Shown here: positions 44,413 through 55,579 of the stretch, piece by piece
Layout: every line of letters starts with the position of its first letter
How positions within the stretch are numbered: position 1 is the stretch's first letter
Assembly (NCBI GenBank): GCA_014218235.1
Contig: JACBKR010000781.1
Coordinates: 496,001 to 560,000, forward strand
DNA: 64,000 nucleotides
Direction: 5' to 3'
DNA from: Colocasia esculenta
Taxonomy: Eukaryota > Streptophyta > Magnoliopsida > Alismatales > Araceae
The notes under the pieces: model-generated
Databases searched by the model: none
What the model saw: the letters and a program-made list of their open reading frames with translations, nothing else
What the model was told of the DNA's origin: nothing
Program-made: the position numbers and the translations under genes

Positions 44413-45684
44413 GACGTAGGACTCCTAAGGAAAGGAGGTCCGAACCAAGATAATTTCTTGTGTTGTGTGATTGCCTATTATGTGTCTGTTGTTTTATCCT
44501 CACTAACTCTAACGACCATCGAAGTGTGTTTGTGTGACTGTTTTTGTAATCAGGTTTTCAAGTACTTAATATTTTTTAAATATCCCATTCACCCCCCCTC
44601 TGGGCTAGCTAGCTGGGCAACAACTGTAGCTATTATTTTAACAAATTAGGCACTTTAATTAATTTTCTATTTTTAATAGATTTTCTCTTCTTTAACATGA
44701 TTGATCTTTTACTTTAAATGATTTGCTCTTCTACTTTAACTAATTTCATCTTTTAATTTAAAACTTTCAAACTTAGATTGTAAATCATACCAACAGTGAC
44801 TTTAAATCACATACTTTAACTCATGATCACACATATTTTAACGGTTTTGAACTCTTACTTTAACACTTTCAAACACTTACTTAATTTAACGTCTTCACTT
44901 TTAGATTTTAATTTATGTTAAACACACTTTAATTCAATTATCACACATACTTTAACAACTCCAAACTCTTAATTTATCGTCTTAGAACATAGACTTAAAC
45001 TCATCTTAACAATGACTTCTAGTTCCACATATTTTAACTAATCGTTACACATATTTTAACGTCTTCGAACTCTTACTTTAACACATTCAAACTTAGATTT
45101 TAAGTCATGTCAACAGTTATACTTTAAATTATATCAACAATTACTTTAAATCTCACATAATTATTTTAAGTCATTGTCACACATATTTTAATAACTTCGA
45201 ACTCTTATTTTAACACATTAAAACTTAGACTTTAAGTCATGCCAACAATTACACCCTTCATCATATCAACAATTACTTTAAATTTCACATGCTTTAACCA
45301 ATTGTCACACATACTTAATAACTTCGAACTCTTGCTTTAACGATTTAGAACTTATATTTAAAATATTGTTAAAGTATAAACACAATAGTCATACATATCT
45401 GATGGTACAAAAGCAGACGAAAGAGTAAAATAGGAAAAAATTAGAAGATAAAAATTATCTTTTCAAGAATTGATTGATAAAATCTACCAAAAAAATAAAT
45501 TATATTTAAGACAACTTTCCTGACAAAGACTAGAAAATAAGTTCTCTCTCTAATAAAGATCTATAATTAATTTATCTTTTATTTTTTCATTTACTTTTTT
45601 AGAAAAAAAAACCCGAAAAGAACGTAGTTGTGTGGTACGCTTCAATTCGTGTCCTATCTAAGAAATTAAGTACGGTATAGTTGG

Positions 45685-46692
45685 TGTGGTGGCGTTTTCC
45701 TGCTTGGGCCTCAGCCAAGCGGGCCTCCACTGGAGAAGATGGGAAGACGATTGCCGGTGCGGACAGAAGCCTGCAAGACTAGAACCAGATCGGGGGGGGG
45801 GGGGGGGGGTTGAAGAACCAGGGATAACCCTCCGATGCCTAAGTCAGAATGTGACTTCGGGGGGGGGGGGGGGGGGGGGGGGGGTTGAAGAACCAGGGAG
45901 AACCCTCCGATACCTAAGTCAGAATGTGACTTGAGAGGCTTGAAGAAAAGGGGGTTCTCGTGTGTGAGTCGCGCGAGGGCGAGTGTGAGTGTCCAAGATG
46001 ACGTACCTATGCATGGAGGTTACCTGGGCCTTTTATAGTCCCTTGATGTCGTCGGAAAGGGTGCGCCGGTTGGCACCCTTGGCGGGGAGTTACGCGTTGA
46101 GGCGCCCGTTGAGGGGTTCGGCAGTTAATGCGCTGCTTGATCGTGGGGCGCGTGCCGTGTAGCCGTTATAACCGCCGTGAAGGGGCGAGGGGCTGCTTGG
46201 ATTCTCCTGAGTGGAAGGTACCGAGCAGGTAGCCTGCTCGGTGGGCTAGACCTGTTGCTTGGTAGCTGAGCCCGCTGCTCGGTACCTGGTACTCTGGCGT
46301 TGCTTATGCCAGCGGGTCTATGGTATGATTCCTGCAGGGCCTGTTCGGTAGACAGTGTCTGAACCGAACAGGATGAGGGGTGTCCGGATACTACCCTTGG
46401 AGACCTGGAGGGTGTCGGGCGCGGAGGCCGCGCGGTGCCCGGTGCTCAGGTACTTTGGTGATTGCAGGCTCGAGCAGGAGCCACCTGATCTGTTCGGTAA
46501 GGACAAATCTTGTTGGAGCAGCCGGTGCGGTGTTCGGAAACTACCGCCGGGACCGTTGGGCGTTTACAACTGAAGCGTGTTCGGCAGCCGGTTGGCTGAA
46601 GCCGAGGACACGTGGCGCGAGGGCCATAGCCGTTTTGCCTTGCTGGGTCTTAACCGGCCTATGGGCCTAGGAGGCTAGAAATAGCATCTACA
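45685..46692 (-). repeat. 3' LTR (1008 bp) with two long oligo-G tracts
   Basis: Direct repeat of 48611-49562. Near 45790-45810 and 45858-45884 it has G runs of about 18 and 25. The second arose with a duplicated block (TTGAAGAACCAGGGA...CAGAATGTGACTT). It lacks about 30 bp present in the other LTR near 48880-48912. Confidence 0.93.
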
Positions 46693-46887
46693 CTTGCCCC
46701 CACCCTCTCAAGTCTGCTCGGATGTGATCGTGAGCACTTGAGAGGGGAGATGCCTTCATGCCTGCGGCGGAGCAACTGGTCGATCACGATGAGGCGACGT
46801 CCTCCTGAGAAGCGCTTGTAAACGAGGTCGGAGGTCGCTTTGGCGGGTGTGGCTGCCGAGCTGGTGGCAGGCAAGGTGGGTTCCGTC

Positions 46888-47250
46888 GGTGTCTAGAGGC
46901 TCGTGGGTTCTGCGCAGGTCGAGCTGAAGAGCTCGTCAACCCGGGGTTGAACCGAACACCTCTGTCTTAGGACGGGTACCGCGCTGGTCTTCTGAGCTGA
47001 GGAGCTCATGACCAGGGGTTGTACCGTTCGCCCGAATTCTTTCACTAGCGTTGTCCTTTTTCCTTCTCATTTCTAGTTGTGTTCTGTTCGAATCCAAATT
47101 CGTCGGTGTCTCGAGGCTCGTGGGTTCCTCAAAGGTCGAGCTGAAGAGCTCGTCAACCTGGGGTTGAACTGAACACCTCTGTCTTAGGACGGGTACCGCG
47201 CTGGTCTTCTGAGCTGAGGAGCTCGTGACCAGGGGTTGTACCGTTCGCCC
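46888..47250. repeat. 215-bp direct duplication in the gypsy internal region
   Basis: Copies 46888-47030 and 47102-47248 share CGAGCTGAAGAGCTCGTCAA, GGACGGGTACCGCGCTGGTC and GGGGTTGTACCGTTCGCCC. Each copy contains two small palindromes (GAGCTGAAGAGCTC and GAGCTGAGGAGCTC). It lies between the integrase remnant and the 3' LTR. Confidence 0.85.
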
Positions 47251-47325
47251 TTTACATCAACCGATAGAACAACAAAGAGAGAAGTAGGACGCTAGGCAGA
47301 AAGGCTTTTATAAATAATAAGCCTT

Positions 47326-47450
47326 TTACATGTCGGGATCCCGGTATGGTCTTGCCGCCGAAGGTGGGCAGCTTGTATAAACCTCTTCCGAGAACCCTAA
47401 TGACCTTATAAGATCCTTCCCGTTTCGGGGCGAATTCGCCTGCTCGGCTT
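47326..47450 (-). pseudogene. Integrase C-terminal remnant (GPY/F-like tail)
   Basis: The frame reads PKREGSYKVIRVLGRGLYKL and then GGKTIPGSRHV, matching the conserved end of Ty3-gypsy integrases (EGPY.V..V...G.YKL...G..IPR.W). The gag-derived sequence runs straight into it near 47450, which marks the internal deletion that removed the rest of pol. Confidence 0.75.
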
Positions 47451-48578
47451 GGCTGACTGCCAGACTCTCCTCGCACGCAGCGTGGCATTGGGCGATGAAG
47501 AGGAGGTCAGCGAGGGTAGGCGGTTGCTGGACCCCGAGCGTCCTCCGAAGGAAGCCATCGCGAGTGCCTCGGATGAGGGCACTGGTGGCTAAAGAGACGT
47601 CGAGGCGCGGGATGCGAATGCTTCTGTCCGGAACTGCTGGATGTAGTCCCAGAGTGCTTTGTCCTTCTTTTGCCGAACAGACAGAAGAGATGCCGCGGTG
47701 CGCGGCTAAGACCTTCTGACCAGGAAGTTGTCCGAGAAGGACTTTTTCAACTGGTGGAAGGAAGAGATGGAGCCTGCAGGGAGGGTTTCGAACCATGCCC
47801 GCGCAGCCTCCTTCAACGTGGTCGGGAAAGATCGGCATTTGGCCGCGTCTGATGCTCCGTGGAATACCATGTGCGACTCGAACCCATGGACGTGGTCCGC
47901 TGGATCAGTGGTGCCGTCGTATGGCGCGATGGAAGGTAGAGGCAGTTTTGGGGAGACCCGGGCCTCCAGGATCTCCGCGGTGAACGGGGAGCAGAAGTCC
48001 AGGTCTTCGTCCCCCAAGAGTCTGCCCTCTGCCTTCCGGATCATCGCGTCCATGCGACGCTCAAGGTCAGCGACGCGGCGGAGGCGTCTGACCAATGCCT
48101 GGTCGGCATGCGCCGAGCCCTCGCGCCTGGACGCGTGGGCGCTAGAATCGACGTCGGAACGCGTGGGGGCCTGAATCGCCGGGGCACGGAGGGGTGAGTT
48201 GGCCTGCCGCACTGGTGTTCGGCGTGCGAACGGGGGCGATTCTGCATGCTGCTTCTGCGGTGCTGGAGGGACACGAGACCGTCGGTGAGACGACTCCGCT
48301 AGCTGCTCCGGTGGCGGGGGAACCGTCAGGGCCGGTTGTCTGGCCAACTGGGCTTGGAGGCCCTGACAGATTCCTGTCAGATGTTGCATCTGCCGCCGGA
48401 GCTCTGCTATCTCCAGGGCGGCCGCAGGTACTGCAACAACAGGATTGTCACCGGGTGCACCAGTGGGGGCGACGGCGGCGTTGACAGGGAGGACTCTGAC
48501 GCGCGAGTCCGCGCGCAGCTGTCGAGTCCTTGTCGCCCTACTACTGTAGTTCTGGTGTGAGGAACGTCCGCGAGCCAT
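47450..48578 (-). pseudogene. Ty3-gypsy gag, frameshifted and truncated
   Basis: Gag builds the virus-like particle. The likely start is MARGRSSHQNYSS at 48578, after the PBS; an upstream ATG lies in the LTR. The N-terminal half is Arg/Pro-rich with a short coiled-coil-like LEIAELRRQMQHLTG. The conserved Retrotrans_gag core includes IAPYDGTTDPADHVHGFE, SFPTTLKEAARAWFETLP and SFHQLKKSFSDNF. The frame stops at 47706 after LVRRS; the continuation (KKDKALWDYIQQFRTEAF, ATSALIRGTRDGFLRRTLG) follows in other frames down to about 47460. A frameshift near 47710 and loss of the zinc-knuckle end make it non-functional. Confidence 0.85.
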
Positions 48579-48610
48579 GGCTGCTGTCGTTCCCACAGAC
48601 GGTGCCAAAC

Positions 48611-49562
48611 TGTGGTGGTGTTTTCCTGCTTGGGCCTGAGCCAAGCGGGCCTCCACTGGAGAAGATGGAAAGACGATCGCCGGTGCGGACAGAAGCCTGC
48701 AAGACCAGAACCAGATCAGGGGGGGGGGGGTTGAAGAACCGGGGAGAACCCTTCGATACCTAAGTCAGAATGAGACTTGAGAGGCTTGAAGAAAAGGGGG
48801 TTCTCGTGTGTGAGTCGCGCGAGGGCGAGTGTCCAAGACGACGTACCTCTGCATGGAGGTTACCTGGGCCTTTTATAGGCGATGGTACAGAAGGAGTGGG
48901 ACGGGACGTCCCTTGATGTCGCCGGAAAGGGCGCGCCGGTTGGCACCCTTGGCGGGGAGTTACGTGTTGAGGCACCCGTTGAGGGGTTCGGCAGTTAATG
49001 CGCTGCTTGATCGTGGGGCGCGTGCTGTGTAGCCGTTATAACCGCCGCGAAGGGGCGAAGGGCTGCTTGGATTCTCCTGAGCGAAAGGTACCGAGCAAGT
49101 AGCCTGCTCGGTGGGCTAGACCTGTTGCTTGGTAGCTGAGCCTGCTGCTCGGTACCTGGTACCCGGGCATTGCTTATGCCAGCGGGTCTATGATATGGTT
49201 CCTGCAGGGCCTGTTCAGTAGACAGTGTCTGAACCGAACAGGATGAGGGGTGTTCGGATACTACCCTTGGAGACCTGGAGGGTGTCGGGCGCGGAGGTCG
49301 CGCGGTGCCCAGTGCTCGGGTACTTTGGTGATTGAGGGCTCGAGCAGAAGCCACTTGATCTGTTCGGTAAGGACAAATCTTGTTGGAGCAGCCGGTGCGG
49401 TGTTTAGAAACTACCGCCGGGACCGTTGGGCGTTTATAGTTGAAGCGTGTTCGGCAGCCGGTTGGCTGAAGCCGAGGACACGTGGCGCGAGGGCCATAAC
49501 CATTTTGCCTTGTTGGGTCTTAACGGGCCTACGGGCCTAGGAGGCTAGAAATAGCCTCTACA
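48611..49562 (-). repeat. 5' LTR (952 bp) of the gypsy element
   Basis: Begins TGTAGAGGCTATTTCTAGCC on the minus strand at 49562 and ends ACACCACCACA at 48611. It has a shorter G run (48719-48730) than the 3' LTR. Confidence 0.93.
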
Positions 49563-49567
49563 GTTGG

Positions 49568-52001
49568 GTCCTCCGATGCGTCAAATCTTAATTTGTGAGA
49601 GTGTGAAAGAGATCTTCCAAAGGATTTTTTGAATACGCCCCTAGAACTATTTTATTTATATTTATGCTTTAGAGTTTTCAAAACAGCTCTTGATTATATA
49701 TGACTACACAATTTCGGTTATCCTCTGCCTATCACTTCCAATCGTGAGTACATGACCGAATTTGCTCGTTCCATTTTGGCTTAGAATAATACTTATCACA
49801 CACTTTGCAAATTTAACTAGTTTAGTCAATGTTTATGCAATTGATTGAGATATACGTGATAAGATATGACATCTCTCACTAAATTATAGAATTTATTTTA
49901 TTTATTTTTATCTTTTTTATAAATATTCTCTTATCACTTTCATATACATCAATCATATAAAGTTGAAACTACGTAAAATTCCTTACCCTTCTAAATATGC
50001 AATGAAAATTACTTTACTTACGTTGCTGTTTGAAGAGACTTGATTTAAATGTATTTCTCAAGAGGTATTATCTCCATGTTTGAGGTTTTATCTTTTAAAA
50101 AGACATTTTTGGGAGAAGAGGTGAGGCTCAAACACACACTTGTTCTTACTATCTTTTAATGTGAGACTAAAGAATACCTCTACACAGTCTCTCATTGAAG
50201 ATAAAGGTGTGCGGATCTCATGAAGATGAGACGTTCGGGTAAGGCGCATGATCTCTCGTTCGTTCCCACATACGACGCCAATAAAGAGACGTGATTTAAG
50301 TGTGCTTCTCAAAAAATATTATTCCCATATTTGAGATTTTATTCTTTAAAAGAGTCTTCTTGAGAGAAGATGTGAGACTCTTACTGATAAACACATACTT
50401 GTTCTCACTATCTTTTAATCTGAGACTAAAAAATGTATCTACACTGTTTAAATAAAGAAGAGTTAACACAATTCTGCATCTAATGTCCCGGCTCAAATGT
50501 GTGACAAAATAATCAAAATATTGCACTTTTGGAGGCGCGAAGTGAGACACATGCGTGGTGGCGGTGTGAACTCTGCACCTGAAATTAATTATTTGTGCAT
50601 TTGAATACATCAAAAAAAGCCAGGATTATTTTTTAGCTCGCCGGCACACACCGCAAAGGCATGTCACGTCGGCCTCCTCTGACCCCTACCGAGAAGGCAT
50701 TAGAACAAGGAAATGCCCAACACCCGGGTTCAATGGATTCCTTCTTTCCCAATCTCCTGACCAAGCAATCTGATTTCAAATATGTTTATTATATTTAAAT
50801 AATGTTTTAGGTGGGAAATTATTCTTAGATTGGCAAATGTTTTTCTCTAGCAAGAGCTGAATGAGATTATGAGATCATTCACTCTTGCTTATGGAGGGAA
50901 ATAGATTATAGGTGGACTGCTGTGCATAAGATAAAGGGGGTTTATGTAGAGCGAGTGTTGTACTACGTTACGTTGCTCATTATTAAAAATAAAATATCTT
51001 TGAATAGTGCTCATGTAAAATTTCGTAGAAATTTTTTAGTATGATAAATAAAGAAAAATTTTATCTTCATTTTATCTGTATTTTTTTAATTTATCGAAGA
51101 GAAAAAATCAAAGCGGAAAGAGAACATTTCAAAACCCCGTGCAAATCAACTTTAAAAAGTCCGCAAGACATTATGAACCCTGGTTGTTTAATGCACAAAA
51201 TTAGAAATTAATTTTCATTTGGTGAGCCGTATAGATATGCATTATTTGATCAACTACTACCAAAATCTTGAGGACAAAAAAAATGGAGACCCAGTCCAAT
51301 ATTTCAACTAGAGGGATGGAATAGTTGGCTTATAGATCTGGTTGTCAACATGGCATATGATCGGGTGCATGTCTTGGGTTTAGACTTACAAACTAATTTT
51401 CATAGACCTCTGGTTGGTTGAGGTGGGTCCAAGTTTTGCTTTGACATTTGGATTTTGGAGGAGGGAGAGGTGCTTTTGTCATTTTGTTTGAAGGTATCAT
51501 GCATCCCTATGGCGGTGATGTGAATAAATTCTCCATCCTCAACTTTGTGAGTGCTAAATTCACATGCATGATGCTTCTTCTACATGTAATTTTAGAAATG
51601 AACTTGAGTTGGGGGGAGGGAAGGGGTTGCATGTTGTGAGCAATGCAGTTGGTGCACATAGAAAAAAAAAAACTGGGGGGGGGGGGGGGAGGGGAGTATT
51701 CAGAGATTCCACATTTCTCTTTTCTGGAATTTCGATTAAGGTTATAATTGAATTTATATTTGATTAAAAGAACCGATCAAAATAAAACGAAGAGTAGATT
51801 GCGAATAGACACTGAAAACATCTAGATAATAAAATGGAACTTAATTCGATTTCCAAACACTACATTTTTTGCCCATTTTTTTGGATTTTACCTTTTCTCA
51901 CCACATGGATTGCTCGATGCACATATATAGAGGCGCTGTCCTTCACCCTTCTTCTCATTCTCTGGCAAGCAAATCTTTTTCTTGAGCAGTCATTTAATTA
52001 G
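49568..52001. other. AT-rich intergenic DNA with an old direct repeat, no gene
   Basis: Contains the repeat at 50034-50445 and a (G)16-like run at 51675-51691. Small frames, for example 51448-51639, have no recognisable domain. Confidence 0.5.
50034..50445. repeat. Degenerate 251-bp-period direct repeat
   Basis: Copies from 50034 and 50285 share AGAGAC(T/G)TGATTTAA, TTCTCAA, TTGAG(G/A)TTTTAT, ACACTTGTTCT(T/C)ACTATC and TTTTAAT(G/C)TGAGACTAAA. Same family as 34090-34505. Confidence 0.75.
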
Positions 52002-52738
52002 GGAGAATTAATTATTGATCTATGGTAAAGATCTGACATTATTTTTAGGTCCCTATCAAGTTTTTTCGCGCTGTCCAGTCCCTATTTTATGAAGGATTTA
52101 TTTTTAAGTCCCTACTGTTAACCCCTGTTATCCTCCTTCGTTATCCCAAAAATGTGTAACCGTTATCTCAAAAGTGTGTAACTATATAAGTACGTACTTA
52201 CACAGCTACATGTGTAACTGTGTAAGCATATAAATCATGTAACTGTGTAAGTATGTAATTACATACTTATACAGTTACACATATAACTTTGTAAATACTT
52301 AATAATTTACAGAAATAAATATTTACTTACTTACTAGGAGAATTATCAATCAATCCCTAATTTTGGGAGATTTATTTTTAGGTTCTTGAGTTACATAATT
52401 ATAGAAGAAGGGACTTACATAGTTTCAGAAGGACTTATCTAGTTACCAGGGACTTACCTAGTTACAGAGTTACATGTGTAATTACACACTTACGTAGGTA
52501 AGCCCTTCTGTAACTCTTTAATTACCTAGTTACAGAGACTTACTAATTATAGTCTCTGAGTTACATACTATGTAACTTTGTAATTACATGTATAGTTACA
52601 GAGTATGTAGTTACATAGTATGTACATATGTAATTACACACTTACATGTAGTTACAGAGTTACACATGTAACTCTGTAATTACATACTTACGCAGTTACA
52701 GGAATTACATACTTACGCAGTTACAGGAATTACACATG

Positions 52739-53715
52739 TAACTTTGTAATTAGGTAAGCCCTAGGTAACATTTAGTAACTAGGTAATCCTGATGACTAGG
52801 TAAGTTCTTTTGAAACTATGTAAGTATGTAACTAGGTAAGCCCTAATTACACAGTTACAAGCTTATAAAATCTCTATGTAGTTTACATAGTTACATGTGT
52901 AACTGCATAAGTATGTAATTATATATTTACGTAGTTATAAAATTACATACTTACGCAATTATACATGTAACTCTGTAAGTATATACTTACGCAGTTACAT
53001 ATTTAACTGTGTAACTACTTCATATCTTGTTACATAGTTACATGAAGAAATAATTACAAACTTAAGGCGTAAAAAACTATGTACTTACATATTTACAGAG
53101 TTACATGTATATATGTAGTTACATAGTATGTACATGTGTAATTACACATTTACATGTAGTTACAGAGTTATATGTGTAACTCTGTAGCTACATACTTATG
53201 ATGTTACAGGTATACACATGTAACTCTGTAACTAGGTAAGCCCTAGGTAACCTTTGATAATCAGGTAAGCCTTGATAACTAGGTAAATCCTTCTGAAACT
53301 ATGTAAGTCTGTAACTAGGTAAGCACTATTACAGAGTTACAAACTTATAAAATCTCTATGTAGTTATAGAGTTACATGTGTAACTGCATAAGTATGTAAT
53401 TATATACTTACGTAGTTATAGGAATTACACACTTACACAATTATACATGTAACTCTGTAAATATATACCGCAGTTACATATTTAACTGTATAACTATTTC
53501 ATACCTTGTTACATAGTTACATGAAGAAATAATTACAAACTTAAGGCGTAAAAAATTATGTACTTACATACTTACAGAGTTACATGTGTATGCGTAGTTG
53601 CATAATATGTACATATGTAATTACACACTTACATGTAGTTACAGAGTTACACATGTAACTCTGTAACTACATACTTATGCAGTTACATGAATTACATATG
53701 TAACTCTGTAACTAT
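52739..53715. repeat. 481-bp higher-order repeat of GTAACT words
   Basis: Monomers start at 52739, 53220 and 53700 with GTAACT...AGGTAAGCCCTAGGTAAC. The third is cut by the solo LTR at 53716 and continues from 54695. Each monomer includes CATGAAGAAATAATTACAAA once. Confidence 0.85.
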
Positions 53716-54694
53716 TGAAAATAATACGTGGAGTATGGCACAATCATGGCAAAAATCGGACACATACATATGCATGCAAAAACCATAGAAAACAGGTATA
53801 TGGAAATAATCCAAATAACAACAACCAAAAAGGAAAATACATAAGACGGATTGTAGAAATGAACATGCTTAAATAAGGCAGAAATGTATGCAGTAGAAGC
53901 GCCTCTAAGGAGACTCCCCTTAGAGAAGATATCGCCCCCACCGGAGTAGTGCGTCGGGTTAAAGCGATCTCCTCCCAAGATACGACTACCACCACGAAAT
54001 TAAGAATTGTACTTATCTTAATTTCGTAAACAATGCTACGCTAAACCTAACCCTCGTCTATAGGAAATGAAAATCGGGAACAGAGAACATGCACTGGTCA
54101 CCGGCGGAGGATGACACAGCGGCGAACGCCGTAGACGCAGTCGATGATGTCGGAGCAGAGCGGTGCAGTCGCCGAAAGGGAACGGGAGAGAGAGCGACCG
54201 GACGGCGAACGGTTCCTCCGTGCGAGAGTCAAAAGGGCGCTTCAAGATTTTCCAGTACGGAAGTCGAACGTAATTAGGGGAACCTAATCACCATATGAAG
54301 TGCCCAACGCCCGCGCAGACCAAGACAATGGGCCGGTTCAAAGAACGGGCTCAAAATAACTCCAGTCTCCCCAAGAAAGGCCCAAAATATAAAAATAAGA
54401 AGTAAAAATGTGCCAAGTCAAGCCGGCTGGACCGTGTCACCACACGTGCGAACCTGCCCAGCCCGGCCAGGCCCAGCGGCGCGCGTGTGTGATATGGTCT
54501 AGCATAGCCTCACCATTATCTATAAGACATAGTCTCATGGACTCTGAAGTCCTTAACTCCTTAAGGGTATCCCATGTGGGACTAAAGACCCCACACATAA
54601 GGACAACATAGCACAACTTTTGAGGTACCTTTTACTTTATCAACCTTGAGTTTTACCTTTTATATTGCCCCTTTTACACCCTTTATATCCAACA
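53716..54694 (-). mobile_element. Ty1-copia-type solo LTR (979 bp)
   Basis: On the minus strand it starts TGTTGGATATAAAGGGTG and ends GTATTATTTTCA, with the GTCCCACATGGGATA block usual in plant copia LTRs near 54570. It inserts in the middle of the third 481-bp monomer. Flanks GTAACT-AT and GTAACT agree except for two extra bases, so the target duplication is imperfect. No internal region, hence a solo LTR. Apparent frames around 53712-54277 lie inside it and have no recognisable domain. Confidence 0.75.
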
Positions 54695-54766
54695 GTAACT
54701 AGGTAAGTCCTAGGTAACATTTGGTAACTAGGTAAGCCCTGATAACTAGATAAATCCTTCTGAAAC

Positions 54767-55165
54767 TATGGCAACGTTTGGGAGGGCATTTGGGGAGATT
54801 TTACAGCGTAAAATCTCTGACAAAATCCACAGTTGTTCCAAAGAGACCACCCTTGCTTAGGCTTCCGCGTCGTGTGGATTTTTGAAGAAAGAGAGAGACA
54901 GAGACATAACAATCTCTGCCATTGCTTTTGCCGAAGCGATGTTAAGGCCGCATTTTGAAGGAATCGGCGAGGGCGGGTGTTTACATATTTTTTTAATAAT
55001 TTTCAACCCATTTCGCCTTATGGGCACAGGCGACGAGGCTTTCTCACTCGCGGCGCGAAACGTGAGGGCGACGAGGCGAAAGAATCACATCGTACGTGGC
55101 TTTTCTGCAAAAGTTGATTTTAGCGATTTTTATCTTTTTTAACCGCAATTCCAAACGCTGCCTAT
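54767..55165. mobile_element. Tourist-like (PIF/Harbinger) MITE, 393 bp
   Basis: Element 54770-55162 with ends GGCAACGTTTGG and (reverse complement) GGCAGCGTTTGG, flanked by the 3-bp duplication TAT (54767-54769 and 55163-55165). The uninterrupted target is visible in the neighbouring monomer near 53290. A frame of 86 codons inside it has no transposase motif. Confidence 0.85.
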
Positions 55166-55579
55166 TTAAGTCTAAACTAGATAAGCCCTAATTATAGAGT
55201 TACAAACTTATAAAATTTCTATATAGTTACATAATTACATGTGTAACTGTATAAGTATGTAATTATATACTTACACAGTTACATGATTTACATATTTACG
55301 TAGTTACACATGTAACTGTGTAAGTACGTACTTACGTAATTACACACTTTTTGAATAACGGTTACACATTTTAGAATAACGGGGGTTAACAGTAGAAACT
55401 TGAAAATAAATTCTACATAAAATAGGGACCGGACGGTGCGGAAAAATCTGATAAGGATTTGAAAATAATATAAGATCTCTGCCAAAGACTAATACTTAAT
55501 TCTCTCTTTTAATTATTAGTTCTGATAAGGACTTAAAAATAATGTCAGATCTCTGTCAAAGACTAATAATTAATTCTCC

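Larger units (their letters stand above)
39032..44605 (+). mobile_element. Probable Ty1-copia (SIRE-like) solo LTR, split by a gypsy solo LTR
   Basis: After removing 41123-44407 about 2.3 kb remains. The 3' part reads CCATTCACCCCCCCTCTGGGC near 44587, a signature of the 3' end of plant SIRE/Maximus-type LTRs. A TATA-like GTATATATAGAAG (40646-40658) and a transcript-leader-like segment follow the AACGATTT satellite. No polyprotein was found, so it is a solo LTR or remnant. The exact ends and the target duplication were not resolved. Confidence 0.5.
38650..45595. mobile_element. Inverted-repeat element with TTTAAC-rich interior, split by nested LTRs
   Basis: Both ends carry AATTAATTATAGAT pointing inward (38655 and, inverted, 45560-45573), followed by AGAGAGAA-like words. 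Interior parts 38850-39030 and 44650-45380 share CACATATTTTAAC, TTCGAACTCTTACTTTAAC and TTTAAGTCATG words in loose tandem array, and the large insertion 39032-44605 lies between them. The resemblance of the ends to those of the foldback element at 52002-55579 suggests a family. Boundaries are approximate. Confidence 0.5.
45680..49567 (-). mobile_element. Internally deleted Ty3-gypsy retrotransposon
   Basis: 5' LTR 48611-49562 and 3' LTR 45685-46692 (minus-strand orientation), each starting TGTAGA and ending CACCACCACA or CGCCACCACA. A perfect GTTGG duplication lies at 45680-45684 and 49563-49567. A PBS-like TTTGGCACCGTCTGTGG (about 48592-48608) follows the 5' LTR, and a purine tract (46693-46712) precedes the 3' LTR. 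The internal 1.9 kb holds gag joined to the extreme end of integrase; protease, RT, RNase H and most of integrase are gone. LTR divergence is moderate and includes G-run expansions and an extra duplicated block in the 3' LTR. Confidence 0.93.
52002..55579. mobile_element. Foldback element with GTAACT-repeat interior, hosting two nested insertions
   Basis: Inverted termini of about 190 bp: left GAGAATTAATTATTG...GATCTGACATTATTTTTA...GTCCCTATTTTATG...CTGTTAACCCC, mirrored on the right (55579 inward); the right arm has its first 75 bp duplicated. The interior is made of palindromic GTAACT/AGTTAC words in a 481-bp higher-order repeat. No coding content. Flanks ATTTAATTA and ATTTTAATT hint at a duplication of about 9 bp. 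Insertions at 53716-54694 and 54770-55162 are younger. Confidence 0.75.

Noticed and set aside
47495..48763. Plus-strand frames across the gypsy internal region
   Set aside because: Antisense of gag and LTR; the minus frame has the Retrotrans_gag core.
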